A DNA stretch of 64,000 nucleotides, from contig WNDS01000006.1 of NCBI GenBank assembly GCA_009912235.1, positions 1 to 64,000 on the forward strand. Direction: 5' to 3'. Each line of letters opens with the position of its first letter. Position 1 is the first letter of the stretch. Below, piece by piece: positions 32,709-41,358 of the stretch. The stretch comes from Stenotrophomonas maltophilia (lineage in GTDB: Bacteria > Pseudomonadota > Gammaproteobacteria > Xanthomonadales > Xanthomonadaceae). The translations under genes were made by a program, and so were the position numbers. The notes beneath the pieces were generated by a model. The model saw only the letters and a program-made list of their open reading frames with translations. It made no database searches and was not told the DNA's origin.

Positions 32709-33019
32709 GACACCCTCGCGTACGTGACTTTGTATGTGCGGTCGCAGCAATACAGCGACCGATCCCCTCCAGTTTGCCCCATCCACCCCCGTTCGCGTTA
32801 CCACCCCGCTTAGACGATGGTCGAACGCCGCGCAGCGCAAAGCGGCACAGGACAACGCACGGTGCTGGCGTAGCCACTGCATGGCCATGCCATGGCGCGG
32901 CCGAGGCCGGCCAGCTTCGACTAATGGCCAATAGCCGCTGTGCGCTGAACAGCCGCAGTCTCGGCCCGACCGTGTCCCCACACGCGGCGATCACTTTGCA
33001 ACTTGGGAGAGAGGGCAAC
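32709..33019. promoter_or_regulatory. Divergent acs / porin control region
   Basis: 311 nt without a credible gene. It must hold the promoters of acs (left) and the porin gene (right). The only structure I see is a short palindromic stretch GCATGGCCATGCCATGGC near 32880-32895. A sigma-54 site was looked for and not found with the right spacing. A CrbR-type regulator binding here is an inference. Confidence 0.5.
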
Positions 33020-34456
33020 ATGAGCTACCGTACGTTGAAGACCGTGCGCAAACCTCTGGCGGCCTGCCTGCTGGTCGCCCTGGTTGCACCGGGCATGGCG
33101 TTTGCAGATACCGCCAAGGGAAGCACCCCGCGCGAGCAGGCACTGGAAGCACGCGTTGCCGAGCTGGAGCGACAGGTGCAGCTGCTGCTGGGTTCGCAGC
33201 AGCAACAGCAGACGCAGATCAGCCAGACCCAGCAGGCGGTTACCGAAGTGCGCACGCTGCAGGCCGAACAGAAGCCGGCGGTGCCGGCCGGCAAGCAGTC
33301 GATCCAGATCACCACCCTCACCCCGGGCGCTGCGGCAGGCACCACGGTGAAGATCGGTGGTTTCATCAAGGCCGATTTCCTCGGCACCCAGACCAGCGAT
33401 GGCCAGCTGGCCGACGATGCCACCGGCCGCGCGCTGTACCTGCCGGGCCAGACCCCGGTGGCCGGCGCCGGCGGTACCGGCCGCCGTTCGGGAACCGACT
33501 TCAATGCCCACGCCAAATTCTCGCGCTTCAACCTGGGCATCGACACCGTCACCGACGCCGGCAACAAGGCCGGTGGCTTCTTCGAAATGGACTTCTTCGG
33601 CAATTCGCTGGGCAACCAGACCGCCACCAACACCTACGGCGTCACCCTGCGCCATGCCTACATGTACTGGAACAACTGGCTGGCGGGCCAGACCTGGTCC
33701 AACTTCATGGATGCCGCCTCGCTGCCGGAAGCGGTGGACTTCGTCGGCCCGACCGACGGCGTGATCTTCGTGCGCCAGGCACAGATCCGCTACACGCAGG
33801 GCGGCTTCAGCGTTACGCTGGAAAACCCGGAAACCACCACGCTGACCGGCACGCACAACCCGCTCACCGGTGCCTGGACCAATGCCAGTGCCAACTCCGA
33901 TCGCGGTGGCCTGCCTGACTTGACCCTGCGCTACGGCTGGAAGGGCAGCTGGGGCACCTTCGGTGTAGGCGGCCTGGTCCGCCAGTTGAAGGTGGACAAC
34001 CAGACCACCGGTGCGAAGGCCGACAAGGTGGCCGGCGGCCTGACCCTGGGCGGCAAGTGGGTGATGGGTGACAGCGATACGCTGCACTACCAGTTCACCG
34101 GTGGCGAAGGCATTGCCCGTTACATCGGCCTGGGCGTCACCGCCGACAGCGCCTATGACATCGCCCGCGACGAACTGAACCCCACCGGCGTGCTGGCCGG
34201 CTATGTGGGCTGGCGCCATGCCTTCACGCCGAAGCTGCGCACCAACCTGATCTATGCCCGCAGCGACTACGACAACGACAGTGTGCTGGGCCCACTGGTG
34301 ACCAAGAGCGTGCAGAGCATCCGCGGCAACATCTTCTATTCGCCGCTGCCCAAGGTGGATGTGGGGGCGGAGCTGATGTTCGGCCGTTCCGAGATCGAGA
34401 ACGGCAGCAAGGGTGACATCACCCGACTGCAGTTCACCACGAAATACAGCTTCTAA
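33020..34456 (+). CDS. DcaP-like outer-membrane porin
   Basis: A 478-residue trimeric beta-barrel. A signal peptide ends at GMAFAD, followed by a predicted coiled-coil (EQALEARVAELERQVQLLLG and a Gln-rich stretch) and then the barrel (VKIGGFIKADFLGTQ, GFFEMDFFGN, LRHAYMYWNNWLAGQTWSNF) ending in a C-terminal Phe (FTTKYSF), as outer-membrane proteins do. DcaP of Acinetobacter admits dicarboxylates and other anions. The start ATG 33020 follows GGGAGAGAGGG. It is divergent from acs and 78 nt upstream of an MFS gene, so it may be the outer step of an organic-acid uptake route. Confidence 0.85.
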   Translation: MSYRTLKTVRKPLAACLLVALVAPGMAFADTAKGSTPREQALEARVAELERQVQLLLGSQQQQQTQISQTQQAVTEVRTLQAEQKPAVPAGKQSIQITTLTPGAAAGTTVKIGGFIKADFLGTQTSDGQLADDATGRALYLPGQTPVAGAGGTGRRSGTDFNAHAKFSRFNLGIDTVTDAGNKAGGFFEMDFFGNSLGNQTATNTYGVTLRHAYMYWNNWLAGQTWSNFMDAASLPEAVDFVGPTDGVIFVRQAQIRYTQGGFSVTLENPETTTLTGTHNPLTGAWTNASANSDRGGLPDLTLRYGWKGSWGTFGVGGLVRQLKVDNQTTGAKADKVAGGLTLGGKWVMGDSDTLHYQFTGGEGIARYIGLGVTADSAYDIARDELNPTGVLAGYVGWRHAFTPKLRTNLIYARSDYDNDSVLGPLVTKSVQSIRGNIFYSPLPKVDVGAELMFGRSEIENGSKGDITRLQFTTKYSF

Positions 34457-34459
34457 CAG

Positions 34460-34519
34460 CGTGCCGACCAACGGTCGGCACCTACCAGATCGGGGCCGAT
34501 CCGACGGTCGGCATCTACA
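34460..34519. repeat. Two direct GTAG-type palindromes
   Basis: GTGCCGACCAACGGTCGGCA (ends CCTAC at 34484) and GCCGATCCGACGGTCGGCAT (ends CTAC at 34519), in the same orientation, between the porin and MFS genes. Confidence 0.7.
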
Positions 34520-34534
34520 GAGGGAAAACGTCTC

Positions 34535-36199
34535 ATGTCCAGCACACCCGGTACCACGCACAACGCCGCGGGCTCCCTGACCCAAGGCCATAAAAAGGTC
34601 ATCTTCGCATCGAGCCTCGGCACGGTGTTCGAGTGGTACGACTTCTTCCTGTACGGCTCGCTGGCGGCCATCATCGCCAAGCAGTTCTTCAGTGGTTTCA
34701 ACGAAACCACCAGCATGATCTTCGCCCTGCCGGCCTTCGCCGCCGGCTTCTTCGTGCGCCCCTTCGGCGCGGCCTTCTTCGGCAGCCTCGGCGACCGCAT
34801 CGGCCGCAAGTACACCTTCCTGGTCACCATCCTGATCATGGGCATCTCGACCTTCCTGGTCGGTGTGCTGCCCAACTACGCCTCGATCGGCTTCGCGGCC
34901 CCGGTGATCCTGATCGTGCTGCGCCTGGCCCAGGGCCTGGCGATGGGCGGTGAGTACGGCGGTGCTGCCACCTACGTGGCCGAGCACGCGCCGGACGACA
35001 AGCGTGGCCTGTACACCAGCTTCATCCAGTGCACCGCCACGCTCGGCCTGTTTATGTCGCTGCTGATCATCCTGGCCTGCCGCTACTTCCTGGGCAACGA
35101 AGCCTTCGAAGCCTGGGGCTGGCGCATTCCGTTCCTGGTGTCGATCGTGCTGCTGGGCATTTCGGTGTGGATCCGCCTGCAGCTGAGCGAATCGCCGCTG
35201 TTCCAGCAGATGAAGGCCGAAGGCAAGGGCTCCAAGACCCCGTTCCGTGACAGCCTGAAGGGCGGCAACCTGAAGCTGATGCTGCTGGTGCTGCTGGGTG
35301 CGGCAGCCGGCCAGGCCGTGGTCTGGTACGGCGGCCAGTTCTACGCGCTGTTCTTCCTGAGCAGCATGCTGAAGGTCGACGCCACCACCTCCTACCTGCT
35401 GATCGCCGCGGCACTGGCGCTGGGCGTGCCGTTCTTCATCTTCTTCGGCTGGTTGTCCGACCGCATCGTCCGCAAGAAGATCATCCTGGCCGGCTGCCTG
35501 CTGGCCGCCATCACCTACATCCCGATCTTCAAGGGCCTGACCCACTTCGCCAACCCGGCCATCGAAGAAGCCCGCAGCAACTCGCCGGCCCTGGTCGTGG
35601 CTGATCCGGCCACCTGCTCGTTCCAGTTCGATCCGGCGGGCATGCGCAAGTTCACCAGCTCCTGCGACGTGGCCACCGCCGCGCTGACCAAGGCCGGTGT
35701 GCCGTATGAAGTGCAGCCGGCCGCTGCCGGTTCGCTGGCGATGGTGAGCGTGGGCAGCGCCAGTGTCACTTCCTATGAAGCGGCTGGCCTGACCGCCAAT
35801 GACAACAAGGCCAAGGCCGCTGCCTTCGGTGCCGAACTTAAGACCGCGCTGACCACTGCCGGCTATCCGGCCAAGGCCGACGGCGCACGCATCAACATTC
35901 CCGGCACGATCTTCATGCTGTGGCTTCTGGTGCTGTACGTGACCATGGTCTACGGCCCGATTGCCGCCTACTTGGTGGAACTGTTCCCGACCCGCATCCG
36001 CTACACCTCGATGTCGCTGCCGTACCACATCGGCAACGGCTGGTTCGGCGGCTTCCTGCCGGCGATCTCCTTCGCGCTGGTGGCCGGTACCGGCAACCTC
36101 TACTACGGCCTGTGGTACCCGATCATCATCGCGCTGATGTCGGTGGTGGTGGGCGGGTTGTTCCTGCGTGAGACCAAGGACGTGGGCATCACCAAATAA
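34535..36199 (+). CDS. MFS transporter (metabolite:H+ symporter type) with a large periplasmic insert
   Basis: A 554-residue transporter. SLGTVFEWYDFFLYG at the N-terminus and GDRIGRKYTFLV (loop 2-3) place it in the metabolite:H+ symporter group (KgtP/ProP-like). VWYGGQFYALFFL and GWLSDRIVRKKIIL follow normally. Between about residues 333 and 452 there is an extra hydrophilic block of roughly 120 residues (from FKGLTHFANPAIEEAR to ADGARINIPG), after which the last helices continue. The block contains two Cys (in DPATCSFQ and TSSCDV) that could pair in the periplasm. The substrate is unknown; the neighbours acs and porin suggest a small organic acid. Confidence 0.85.
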   Translation: MSSTPGTTHNAAGSLTQGHKKVIFASSLGTVFEWYDFFLYGSLAAIIAKQFFSGFNETTSMIFALPAFAAGFFVRPFGAAFFGSLGDRIGRKYTFLVTILIMGISTFLVGVLPNYASIGFAAPVILIVLRLAQGLAMGGEYGGAATYVAEHAPDDKRGLYTSFIQCTATLGLFMSLLIILACRYFLGNEAFEAWGWRIPFLVSIVLLGISVWIRLQLSESPLFQQMKAEGKGSKTPFRDSLKGGNLKLMLLVLLGAAAGQAVVWYGGQFYALFFLSSMLKVDATTSYLLIAAALALGVPFFIFFGWLSDRIVRKKIILAGCLLAAITYIPIFKGLTHFANPAIEEARSNSPALVVADPATCSFQFDPAGMRKFTSSCDVATAALTKAGVPYEVQPAAAGSLAMVSVGSASVTSYEAAGLTANDNKAKAAAFGAELKTALTTAGYPAKADGARINIPGTIFMLWLLVLYVTMVYGPIAAYLVELFPTRIRYTSMSLPYHIGNGWFGGFLPAISFALVAGTGNLYYGLWYPIIIALMSVVVGGLFLRETKDVGITK

Positions 36200-36224
36200 G
36201 AATGATGTTCATCGGATGAAGGAG

Positions 36225-36256
36225 AGGCCGTGGTGGAGACCACGGCCTTTCTGTTT
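36225..36256 (+). terminator. Rho-independent terminator of the MFS gene
   Basis: AGGCCGTGGT, loop GGAG, ACCACGGCC, then TTTCTGTTT. A strong stem followed by a T-rich tract, 25 nt beyond the MFS stop codon. Confidence 0.85.
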
Positions 36257-36281
36257 GTGGGGATGGCGGAAATGGAGCGAG

Positions 36282-36343
36282 GGGTAGAGTCGACTCTACC
36301 CGGTCGACTCTACCCAGTCGACATTGCCCGGTCGACATTACCC
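36282..36343. repeat. GTAGAGTCGAC repeat cluster
   Basis: GTAGAGTCGACTCTACCCGG, a perfect short palindrome, followed by further GTCGACTCTACC and GTCGACATT units. It shares its core with the elements at 45310 and 58873. Confidence 0.65.
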
Positions 36344-36376
36344 CTCCTGTCATGCGGCCATGACTGCCGTAGCTCG

Positions 36377-36382
36377 TATAGT
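36377..36382 (+). promoter_or_regulatory. Putative -10 box of the aldehyde dehydrogenase gene
   Basis: TATAGT exactly 6 nt before the ATG at 36389; no Shine-Dalgarno sequence. Leaderless transcription is inferred. Confidence 0.45.
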
Positions 36383-36388
36383 CGGCCC

Positions 36389-37798
36389 ATGACCACCACC
36401 GCCCCAGCCGACCTCCCCACCATCCTGCACACCCTGCGCAGCGCCTGGCAGGCCCAGCGGCCGTCGCTCGACCAGCGCGAAGCCGACCTGCGCCGCATCC
36501 GTGAGGCGCTGAAGCCGCGCCTGGACGAGATGGCCCAGGCCATCGCCGAGGATTTCGGCCACCGTTCGCATGACGAATCGCGCATCGCCGATGGCATGAG
36601 CGTGCTGTCGGCCATCGACCACCTGCGCCGGCACCTGCGGCGCTGGTCGAAGCCGCGCCGTGCATCGGCCGGTTGGAAGCTGTGACCGGCGCGCGCGCAG
36701 CTGCGGCCGACGCCGCTGGGTGTGGTCGGGGTAATCTCACCCTGGAACTACCCGGTCACGCTGGCGCTGGTGCCGCTGGCCACGGCCATTGCCGCCGGCA
36801 ACCACGTGCTGCTGAAGCCATCCGAGCACACGCCGCATACCAGCGCGTTCCTGGCCGATCTGCTGGCCAGTGTGTTCCCGCCCGACCGCGTGGCGGTGGT
36901 GCAGGGTGGGGCGGACGTGGCGGCGGCGGTGTCTTCGCTGCCGCTGGACCACCTGGTGTTCACCGGCTCCACGGCGGTGGGCCGCAAGGTGATGGCCGCC
37001 GCGGCCGAGCACCTGGTGCCGGTCACGCTGGAGCTGGGCGGCAAATCCCCGGCGATTGTCTGCCGCGATTTCCCGCTGGAAAAAGCCGCCGCACGATTCG
37101 CCACCGGCAAGTGGTTCAACGCCGGGCAGACCTGCATCGCGCCGGATTACGCGCTGATCGACACCGCGCGCCAGCGTGAGTTCGTGCAGGCCCTGCAGCA
37201 GCAGGTGCGCGAGCGCTATGGCGATTTCAGCGATGCCGGCGATTACACGCGCATCATCAACGATGGCCAGTACCAGCGCCTGCAGGGCTATCTGGCGCAG
37301 GCGCGCGAACGCGGCGTGCCGGTGATCCCGCTGGCGCAGGTCGATGCGGCGCGCGCCGACCGTGAGCGTCTGCTGGTACCGGTCGTGGTGCTGGACCCGC
37401 CGGACGATCTGGACCTGATGCGCGATGAGATCTTCGGGCCGATCCTGCCGGTGCGCGCGTATGCCGATCTGGATACGGTACTGGCCGGCGTGGTGGCACG
37501 CGAGCGGCCCTTGGCGCTGTATCCCTTCAGCGGGGAGCGCGCCACGGTGGAACGCATCCTCGGCCAGGTGGTGGCCGGCGGGGTGACGGTGAACGACACG
37601 CTGCTGCACTTCGCTGCCGATGGCCTGCCGTTTGGCGGGGTAGGGGCCAGCGGCATGGGCGCCTACCATGGCCAGGTCGGCTTCGATGGCCTGAGCCATC
37701 TGCTGCCGGTGCTGTGGCAGTCGTGCTGGGCGGTGACCGACCGGCTGCGGCCCCCGTATTCGAAGATTGCCGGGCTGTTGAAGCTGCTGCTGCGGTAA
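36389..37798 (+). pseudogene. Coniferyl-aldehyde-dehydrogenase-like enzyme with an in-frame TGA at codon 99
   Basis: A NAD(P)-dependent aldehyde dehydrogenase, 469 residues when restored. It reads normally from ATG 36389 (PTILHTLRSAWQAQRPS) to SAGWKL, meets TGA at 36683-36685, and goes on in the same frame with PARAQLRPTPLGVVGVISPW. The catalytic residues lie after the stop: Glu in TLELGGKSPAI and Cys in FNAGQTCIAPDYAL, plus EIFGPILPV. Members of this group carry Trp here (KLWPARA), so TGG to TGA is the likely change. The 3' part could in principle start at GTG 36722, but it would lack the N-terminal dimerisation region. The next gene, xth, follows after 183 nt of repeats. Confidence 0.88.
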
Positions 37799-37966
37799 TG
37801 CCGGCTGATAGCCGGCAACGGCGGGATCCTGCCGAAGCGTCATGGGGTTGCCGGCCCGCGGCCGTCACCACCGGGCCGGCCAACCTGCGGGGCCGGCTCT
37901 GGCAGGTGCCAACCTTGGTTGGCACAGCACGCGCCAACCAACGTTGGCGTCCACCAAAGCCGGGCC
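37796..37966. repeat. GTAG-type palindromes between the dehydrogenase and xth
   Basis: Several stem pairs: TGCCGGCTGATAGCCGGCAA (37800-37819), GTTGCCGGCCCGCGG facing CCGGGCCGGCCAAC, and GGTGCCAACCTTGGTTGGCA (37915-37934) with an inverted partner ending GTCCACC. Confidence 0.55.
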
Positions 37967-37969
37967 GGG

Positions 37970-37975
37970 TAGAAT
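37970..37975 (+). promoter_or_regulatory. Putative -10 box of a leaderless xth transcript
   Basis: TAGAAT exactly 6 nt (GGCCCC) before the ATG at 37982; no ribosome site. Confidence 0.5.
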
Positions 37976-37981
37976 GGCCCC

Positions 37982-38749
37982 ATGAAAATCGCCTCGTGGA
38001 ACGTCAATTCGCTCAATGTCCGCCTGCCGCACCTGGAGCAGTGGCTCAAGGATTTCGGCCCGGACATCGTCGGTATCCAGGAAACCAAGCTGGAGGACCA
38101 CAAGTTCCCCGATTCGGCGCTGATCGCCGCCGGCTACCGCAGCGTGTTCGCCGGCCAGAAGACCTACAACGGCGTGGCGCTGCTGTCGCGTGAGCCGGCG
38201 CAGGACGTGCAGATCGGCATTCCCGGCTTCGAGGACGAGCAGAAGCGTGTCATCGCCGGTACCTTCGGCGATCTGCGGGTGATCAACCTGTACGTGGTCA
38301 ATGGCCAGGACATCGGCACCGACAAGTACGACTACAAGCTGCGCTGGCTGGAAGCCGTGCATGCCTGGATCGCGCAGGAACTGCAGCGCCACCCGAAGCT
38401 GATCGTGATGGGCGATTTCAATATCGCCCCGGACGCGCGCGACGTGCACGACCCGGAGGTGTGGAACGAGAACCACATCCTCACCTCCACCGCCGAGCGC
38501 GGTGCGCTGGAAAAGCTGCTGCAGCTGGGCCTGCACGATGGCTTCCGCCTGCACAACGACGAGGCCGGCGTGTTCAGCTGGTGGGATTACCGCGCTGCCG
38601 GCTTCCGCCGCAACCTGGGCCTGCGCATCGACCTGACCCTGGTGTCCGACGCACTGAAGGCCAGCGCCGTGGCCTCGGGCATCGACCGCGAGCCGCGTAC
38701 CTGGGAACGCCCCAGTGACCACGCCCCGGCGTGGGTGCAGCTGGGTTGA
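37982..38749 (+). CDS. xth: Exodeoxyribonuclease III
   Basis: A 255-residue AP endonuclease and 3'-5' exonuclease of base excision repair. MKIASWNVNSLNVRLPHL, VGIQETKLEDHKFP (metal-binding Glu), VMGDFNIAP (Asp-Asn) and RPSDHAPAWVQLG (catalytic Asp-His) are all in place and length is normal. It has no Shine-Dalgarno sequence; a -10-like box sits 6 nt upstream. Confidence 0.97.
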   Translation: MKIASWNVNSLNVRLPHLEQWLKDFGPDIVGIQETKLEDHKFPDSALIAAGYRSVFAGQKTYNGVALLSREPAQDVQIGIPGFEDEQKRVIAGTFGDLRVINLYVVNGQDIGTDKYDYKLRWLEAVHAWIAQELQRHPKLIVMGDFNIAPDARDVHDPEVWNENHILTSTAERGALEKLLQLGLHDGFRLHNDEAGVFSWWDYRAAGFRRNLGLRIDLTLVSDALKASAVASGIDREPRTWERPSDHAPAWVQLG

Positions 38750-38757
38750 AGCGCTGG

Positions 38758-38818
38758 CGCCGGGCCCTGCCCGGCGAGCGCAGCGGCTGCAGGGAAGCGC
38801 CAGGCAGGGCCCGGCGCT
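38758..38818. repeat. Inverted pair of GCCGGGC palindromes
   Basis: GCGCCGGGCCCTGCCCGGCG and, 20 nt on, CGCCAGGCAGGGCCCGGCGC. It lies between convergent xth and the GlsB-type gene and could act as a bidirectional stop. Confidence 0.6.
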
Positions 38819-38828
38819 CCCGTTGGGT

Positions 38829-39080
38829 TCACCGTATGCTCTTGCGGGTGAACAGGTTGACGATCGCCAGCAGGATGACCGCCCCGATCAGCGAGAACAG
38901 GAAGGTGCGGATGGTGATGGCTTCGTTGATGCCGCCGCCGAACAGCCAACCGGCAATGAGCGCACCGACGATACCCACCAAGATGTTGAGGATGATCCCC
39001 TGCTGGGCGTCGCGCCTCATGATGATGCTGGCCAGCCAGCCCACGATGCCGCCGACGATCAGCCAGATGATGATGCCCAT
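38829..39080 (-). CDS. GlsB/YeaQ/YmgE-family stress membrane protein
   Basis: An 83-residue protein made almost wholly of three hydrophobic helices: IIIWLIVGGIVGWLASIIM, GIILNILVGIVGALIAGWLF and TFLFSLIGAVILLAIVNLF. Glycine-rich helices and size fit the family once called transglycosylase-associated proteins; they are often induced by stress but their role is unknown. A strong GGAGGT ribosome site lies about 7 nt before the ATG at 39080. Confidence 0.88.
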   Translation of the reverse strand: MGIIIWLIVGGIVGWLASIIMRRDAQQGIILNILVGIVGALIAGWLFGGGINEAITIRTFLFSLIGAVILLAIVNLFTRKSIR

Positions 39081-39161
39081 GGTCGCACCTCCGGGTTGGA
39101 ACCGCCCCCAGTTGACCCGCAGCGCCGTGAAACCGTTGTGCAGCCAGCACGGGGGCGCGGC

Positions 39162-39761
39162 GTGAGTCTGCCGGCCGCGCCGGACGGCCCCTGGCGGTTC
39201 GGCCCGGTGACGGTCTGGCGCTGCCCGCACGTGCCCGGTGAGCGCGGTGAACCGCAGGCCCGGCAGGTGCTGGCGCAGGCGCTGGGCGGCGACCCGGCCA
39301 CGCTGCCGCTGGAGCGCGACCTGCGCGGCCGGCCGCTGTTCACCGGCGCACTGGCCGAGCAGGGCGTGGGCTGGAGCCACAGCGGCGAGGTGCTGCTAGT
39401 GGCCACCGGCCCCGGCGTGCGGCTGGGCGTGGACCTGGAACTGCTGCGCCCGCGCCCGCGCCAGCTGGACATCATCCGCCGCTTCTTCCACCCGGCCGAG
39501 CTCACCTGGCTGCAGGCGTTGCCCGAGGCCGAGCGCGACCACTGGTTCTTCCGCGTGTGGTGCGCCAAGGAGGCGGTGCTGAAGGCGCAGGGGCAGGGCC
39601 TGTCGTTCGGCCTGCACCGCCTGCAGCTGGCGCCCTCGGCCGACGGCGCGCTGTACCTGGCCTGGTGCGATCCGGAGCTGGGCACGCCGGCGCGCTGGCA
39701 CCTGCACGAGTGGCAGGCCAGCGCGAGCTTCCGCGCAGCACTGGCCTGGCATGCGCTGTGA
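39162..39761 (+). CDS. 4'-phosphopantetheinyl transferase (Sfp type)
   Basis: Transfers phosphopantetheine from CoA to carrier proteins. A protein of 199 residues from GTG 39162. VRLGVDLELLRPRPRQ carries the Mg-binding Asp-Glu, and FFRVWCAKEAVLKAQGQGL is the WxxKEA signature. The start is uncertain because the frame is open upstream through xth's 3' region; GTG 39162 gives the family N-terminus. No NRPS or PKS gene is nearby, so its target is unknown. rsmG follows 48 nt downstream. Confidence 0.85.
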   Translation: MSLPAAPDGPWRFGPVTVWRCPHVPGERGEPQARQVLAQALGGDPATLPLERDLRGRPLFTGALAEQGVGWSHSGEVLLVATGPGVRLGVDLELLRPRPRQLDIIRRFFHPAELTWLQALPEAERDHWFFRVWCAKEAVLKAQGQGLSFGLHRLQLAPSADGALYLAWCDPELGTPARWHLHEWQASASFRAALAWHAL

Positions 39762-39797
39762 TGTGCGATGGCATACGGGCCGCCGTGCAAAACCGGC

Positions 39798-39803
39798 GAT
39801 AAT
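39798..39803 (+). promoter_or_regulatory. Putative -10 box of a leaderless rsmG transcript
   Basis: GATAAT exactly 6 nt (GCCCGC) before the ATG at 39810; no ribosome site. Confidence 0.5.
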
Positions 39804-39809
39804 GCCCGC

Positions 39810-40448
39810 ATGAGCGAACACACCCTTCCGCCCGGCGTGGCGGCCACGCTGGAACAGGGCCTGACCAGCATGGGCCTGGACGCCGCACTGGCGCCGCCGT
39901 TGCTGCGTTACCTGGCCCTGCTGCACCGCTGGAACCAGACCTACAACCTCACCGCCATCCGCGACCCGCAGGAGATGGTCACCCGCCATCTGCTCGATTC
40001 GCTGGCGATGCAGCCGTTCGTGGCCGATGGCAGCCTGGCCGATCTGGGTACCGGCCCCGGGCTGCCGGGCATCCCGCTGGCCATCGCCTGCCCCGGCCTG
40101 CAGGTCACCCTGGTGGAGAGCAACGGCAAGAAGGCGCGCTTCATGCGCGAAGCCGTGCGCCAGCTGGGGCTGGGCAATGCCCAGGTGGCCGAATCGCGTG
40201 CCGAGGCGCTGGACGAGGCCGGTCGCTACGACCAGCTGACCGCGCGCGCCATGGACACCCTGGCCGGCATCGTGCGCGTCGGCGGCCACCTGCTGCGCCC
40301 CGGCGGCGTGCTGCTGGCGATGAAGGGCGTGTACCCGCACGAGGAGGTCGCCGAGCTGCCGGCCGGCTGGCAGGTGCAGCAGGTGCGGCCGCTGGTGGTG
40401 CCCGGGCTGGCCGGCGAACGCCACCTGGTGACCGTCAGCGGTCCCTGA
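39810..40448 (+). CDS. rsmG: 16S rRNA (guanine-527-N7)-methyltransferase
   Basis: A 212-residue SAM-dependent enzyme that methylates G527 of 16S rRNA; its loss gives low-level streptomycin resistance in other bacteria. [48 protein letters not shown] (SAM site) and [15 protein letters not shown] are typical. It lies before parAB, as in many bacteria. Confidence 0.96.
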   Translation: MSEHTLPPGVAATLEQGLTSMGLDAALAPPLLRYLALLHRWNQTYNLTAIRDPQEMVTRHLLDSLAMQPFVADGSLADLGTGPGLPGIPLAIACPGLQVTLVESNGKKARFMREAVRQLGLGNAQVAESRAEALDEAGRYDQLTARAMDTLAGIVRVGGHLLRPGGVLLAMKGVYPHEEVAELPAGWQVQQVRPLVVPGLAGERHLVTVSGP

Positions 40449-40560
40449 TTCCACGCGCCAGCCCTTTATGGAACAACGGGTTGGCGATTCATGATTTCCG
40501 CCCGGGGCCGGTTGTAAGCATAATGACCGGTCTCAGCAACCGTCGACGAGGCTCGCCCGC

Positions 40561-41358
40561 ATGGCCCGCATCATCGCCATCGCCAACCAGAAGGGTGGCG
40601 TCGGTAAGACCACGACCGCCGTCAACCTGGCGGCCGCCCTCGCCAACGCACCCAAGCGGGTGCTGCTGGTCGACCTGGATTCCCAGGGCAACGCCACCAT
40701 GGGCAGCGGCGTGGACAAGCGCGAGCTGGTCGCTTCCACCTACGACCTGCTGCTGGGCGAAGGCCTGGCCGCCGAGGTGCGGGTCAAGACCGCCGAAGGC
40801 TACGACCTGCTGCCCGGCAACATCGACCTGACCGCCGCCGAGATCCAGCTGATGGCGCAGGAAGAGCGCGAACAGCGCCTCAAGCGCGCGCTGGCCCCGG
40901 TGCGCGATGAGTACGACTACATCCTGATCGACTGCCCGCCGGCGCTCTCGCTGCTGACCCTGAACGCACTGGCCGCCGCCGATTCGGTGCTGGTGCCCAT
41001 GCAGTGCGAGTACTACGCGCTGGAAGGCCTGAGCGCGCTGGTGGAAACCATCGAGGCGCTGCGCACCAACCTGAACCCGGTGCTGGAGATCGAAGGCGTG
41101 CTGCGCACCATGTTCGATGTGCGCAACAACCTGGCCAACGCGGTGTCGGCCGAACTGACCGAACACTTCGGTGACCGCGTGTTCCGCACCATCGTGCCGC
41201 GCAACGTGCGCCTGGCCGAAGCGCCCAGCCACGGCCAGAGCATCGTCGGCTACGACCGCACCTCGCGTGGCGGCGTGGCCTACCTGGGCCTGGCCGGTGA
41301 GATCATCCGCCGCAACAACGAACGCAACAAGGCCGCCAAGGCCGTGGAGACCGTCTGA
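40561..41358 (+). CDS. parA: Chromosome-partitioning ATPase ParA
   Basis: A 265-residue Soj-type P-loop ATPase. The deviant Walker A NQKGGVGKTTTAVNLAAAL begins near residue 8; LLVDLDSQGNATMGSG and ILIDCPPALSLLTLNAL are the Walker A' and B motifs. It has no N-terminal DNA-binding domain, as expected for chromosomal ParA. Its TGA overlaps the ATG of parB (TGATG at 41356). Confidence 0.97.
   Translation: MARIIAIANQKGGVGKTTTAVNLAAALANAPKRVLLVDLDSQGNATMGSGVDKRELVASTYDLLLGEGLAAEVRVKTAEGYDLLPGNIDLTAAEIQLMAQEEREQRLKRALAPVRDEYDYILIDCPPALSLLTLNALAAADSVLVPMQCEYYALEGLSALVETIEALRTNLNPVLEIEGVLRTMFDVRNNLANAVSAELTEHFGDRVFRTIVPRNVRLAEAPSHGQSIVGYDRTSRGGVAYLGLAGEIIRRNNERNKAAKAVETV

Noticed and set aside
32860..32905. 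Sigma-54 promoter for acs on the minus strand
   Set aside because: TGGCATGGCCATGCA resembles the consensus, but the GG to GC spacing is one base short.
32921..36028. Minus-strand open frame of 1035 codons opposite porin and MFS
   Set aside because: Same kind of shadow; crosses a gene boundary and a repeat cluster and shows no domain.
36683..36685. TGA in the aldehyde dehydrogenase read as selenocysteine
   Set aside because: The family has Trp here, not Cys, and no SECIS-like hairpin is evident just downstream; a point change is simpler.
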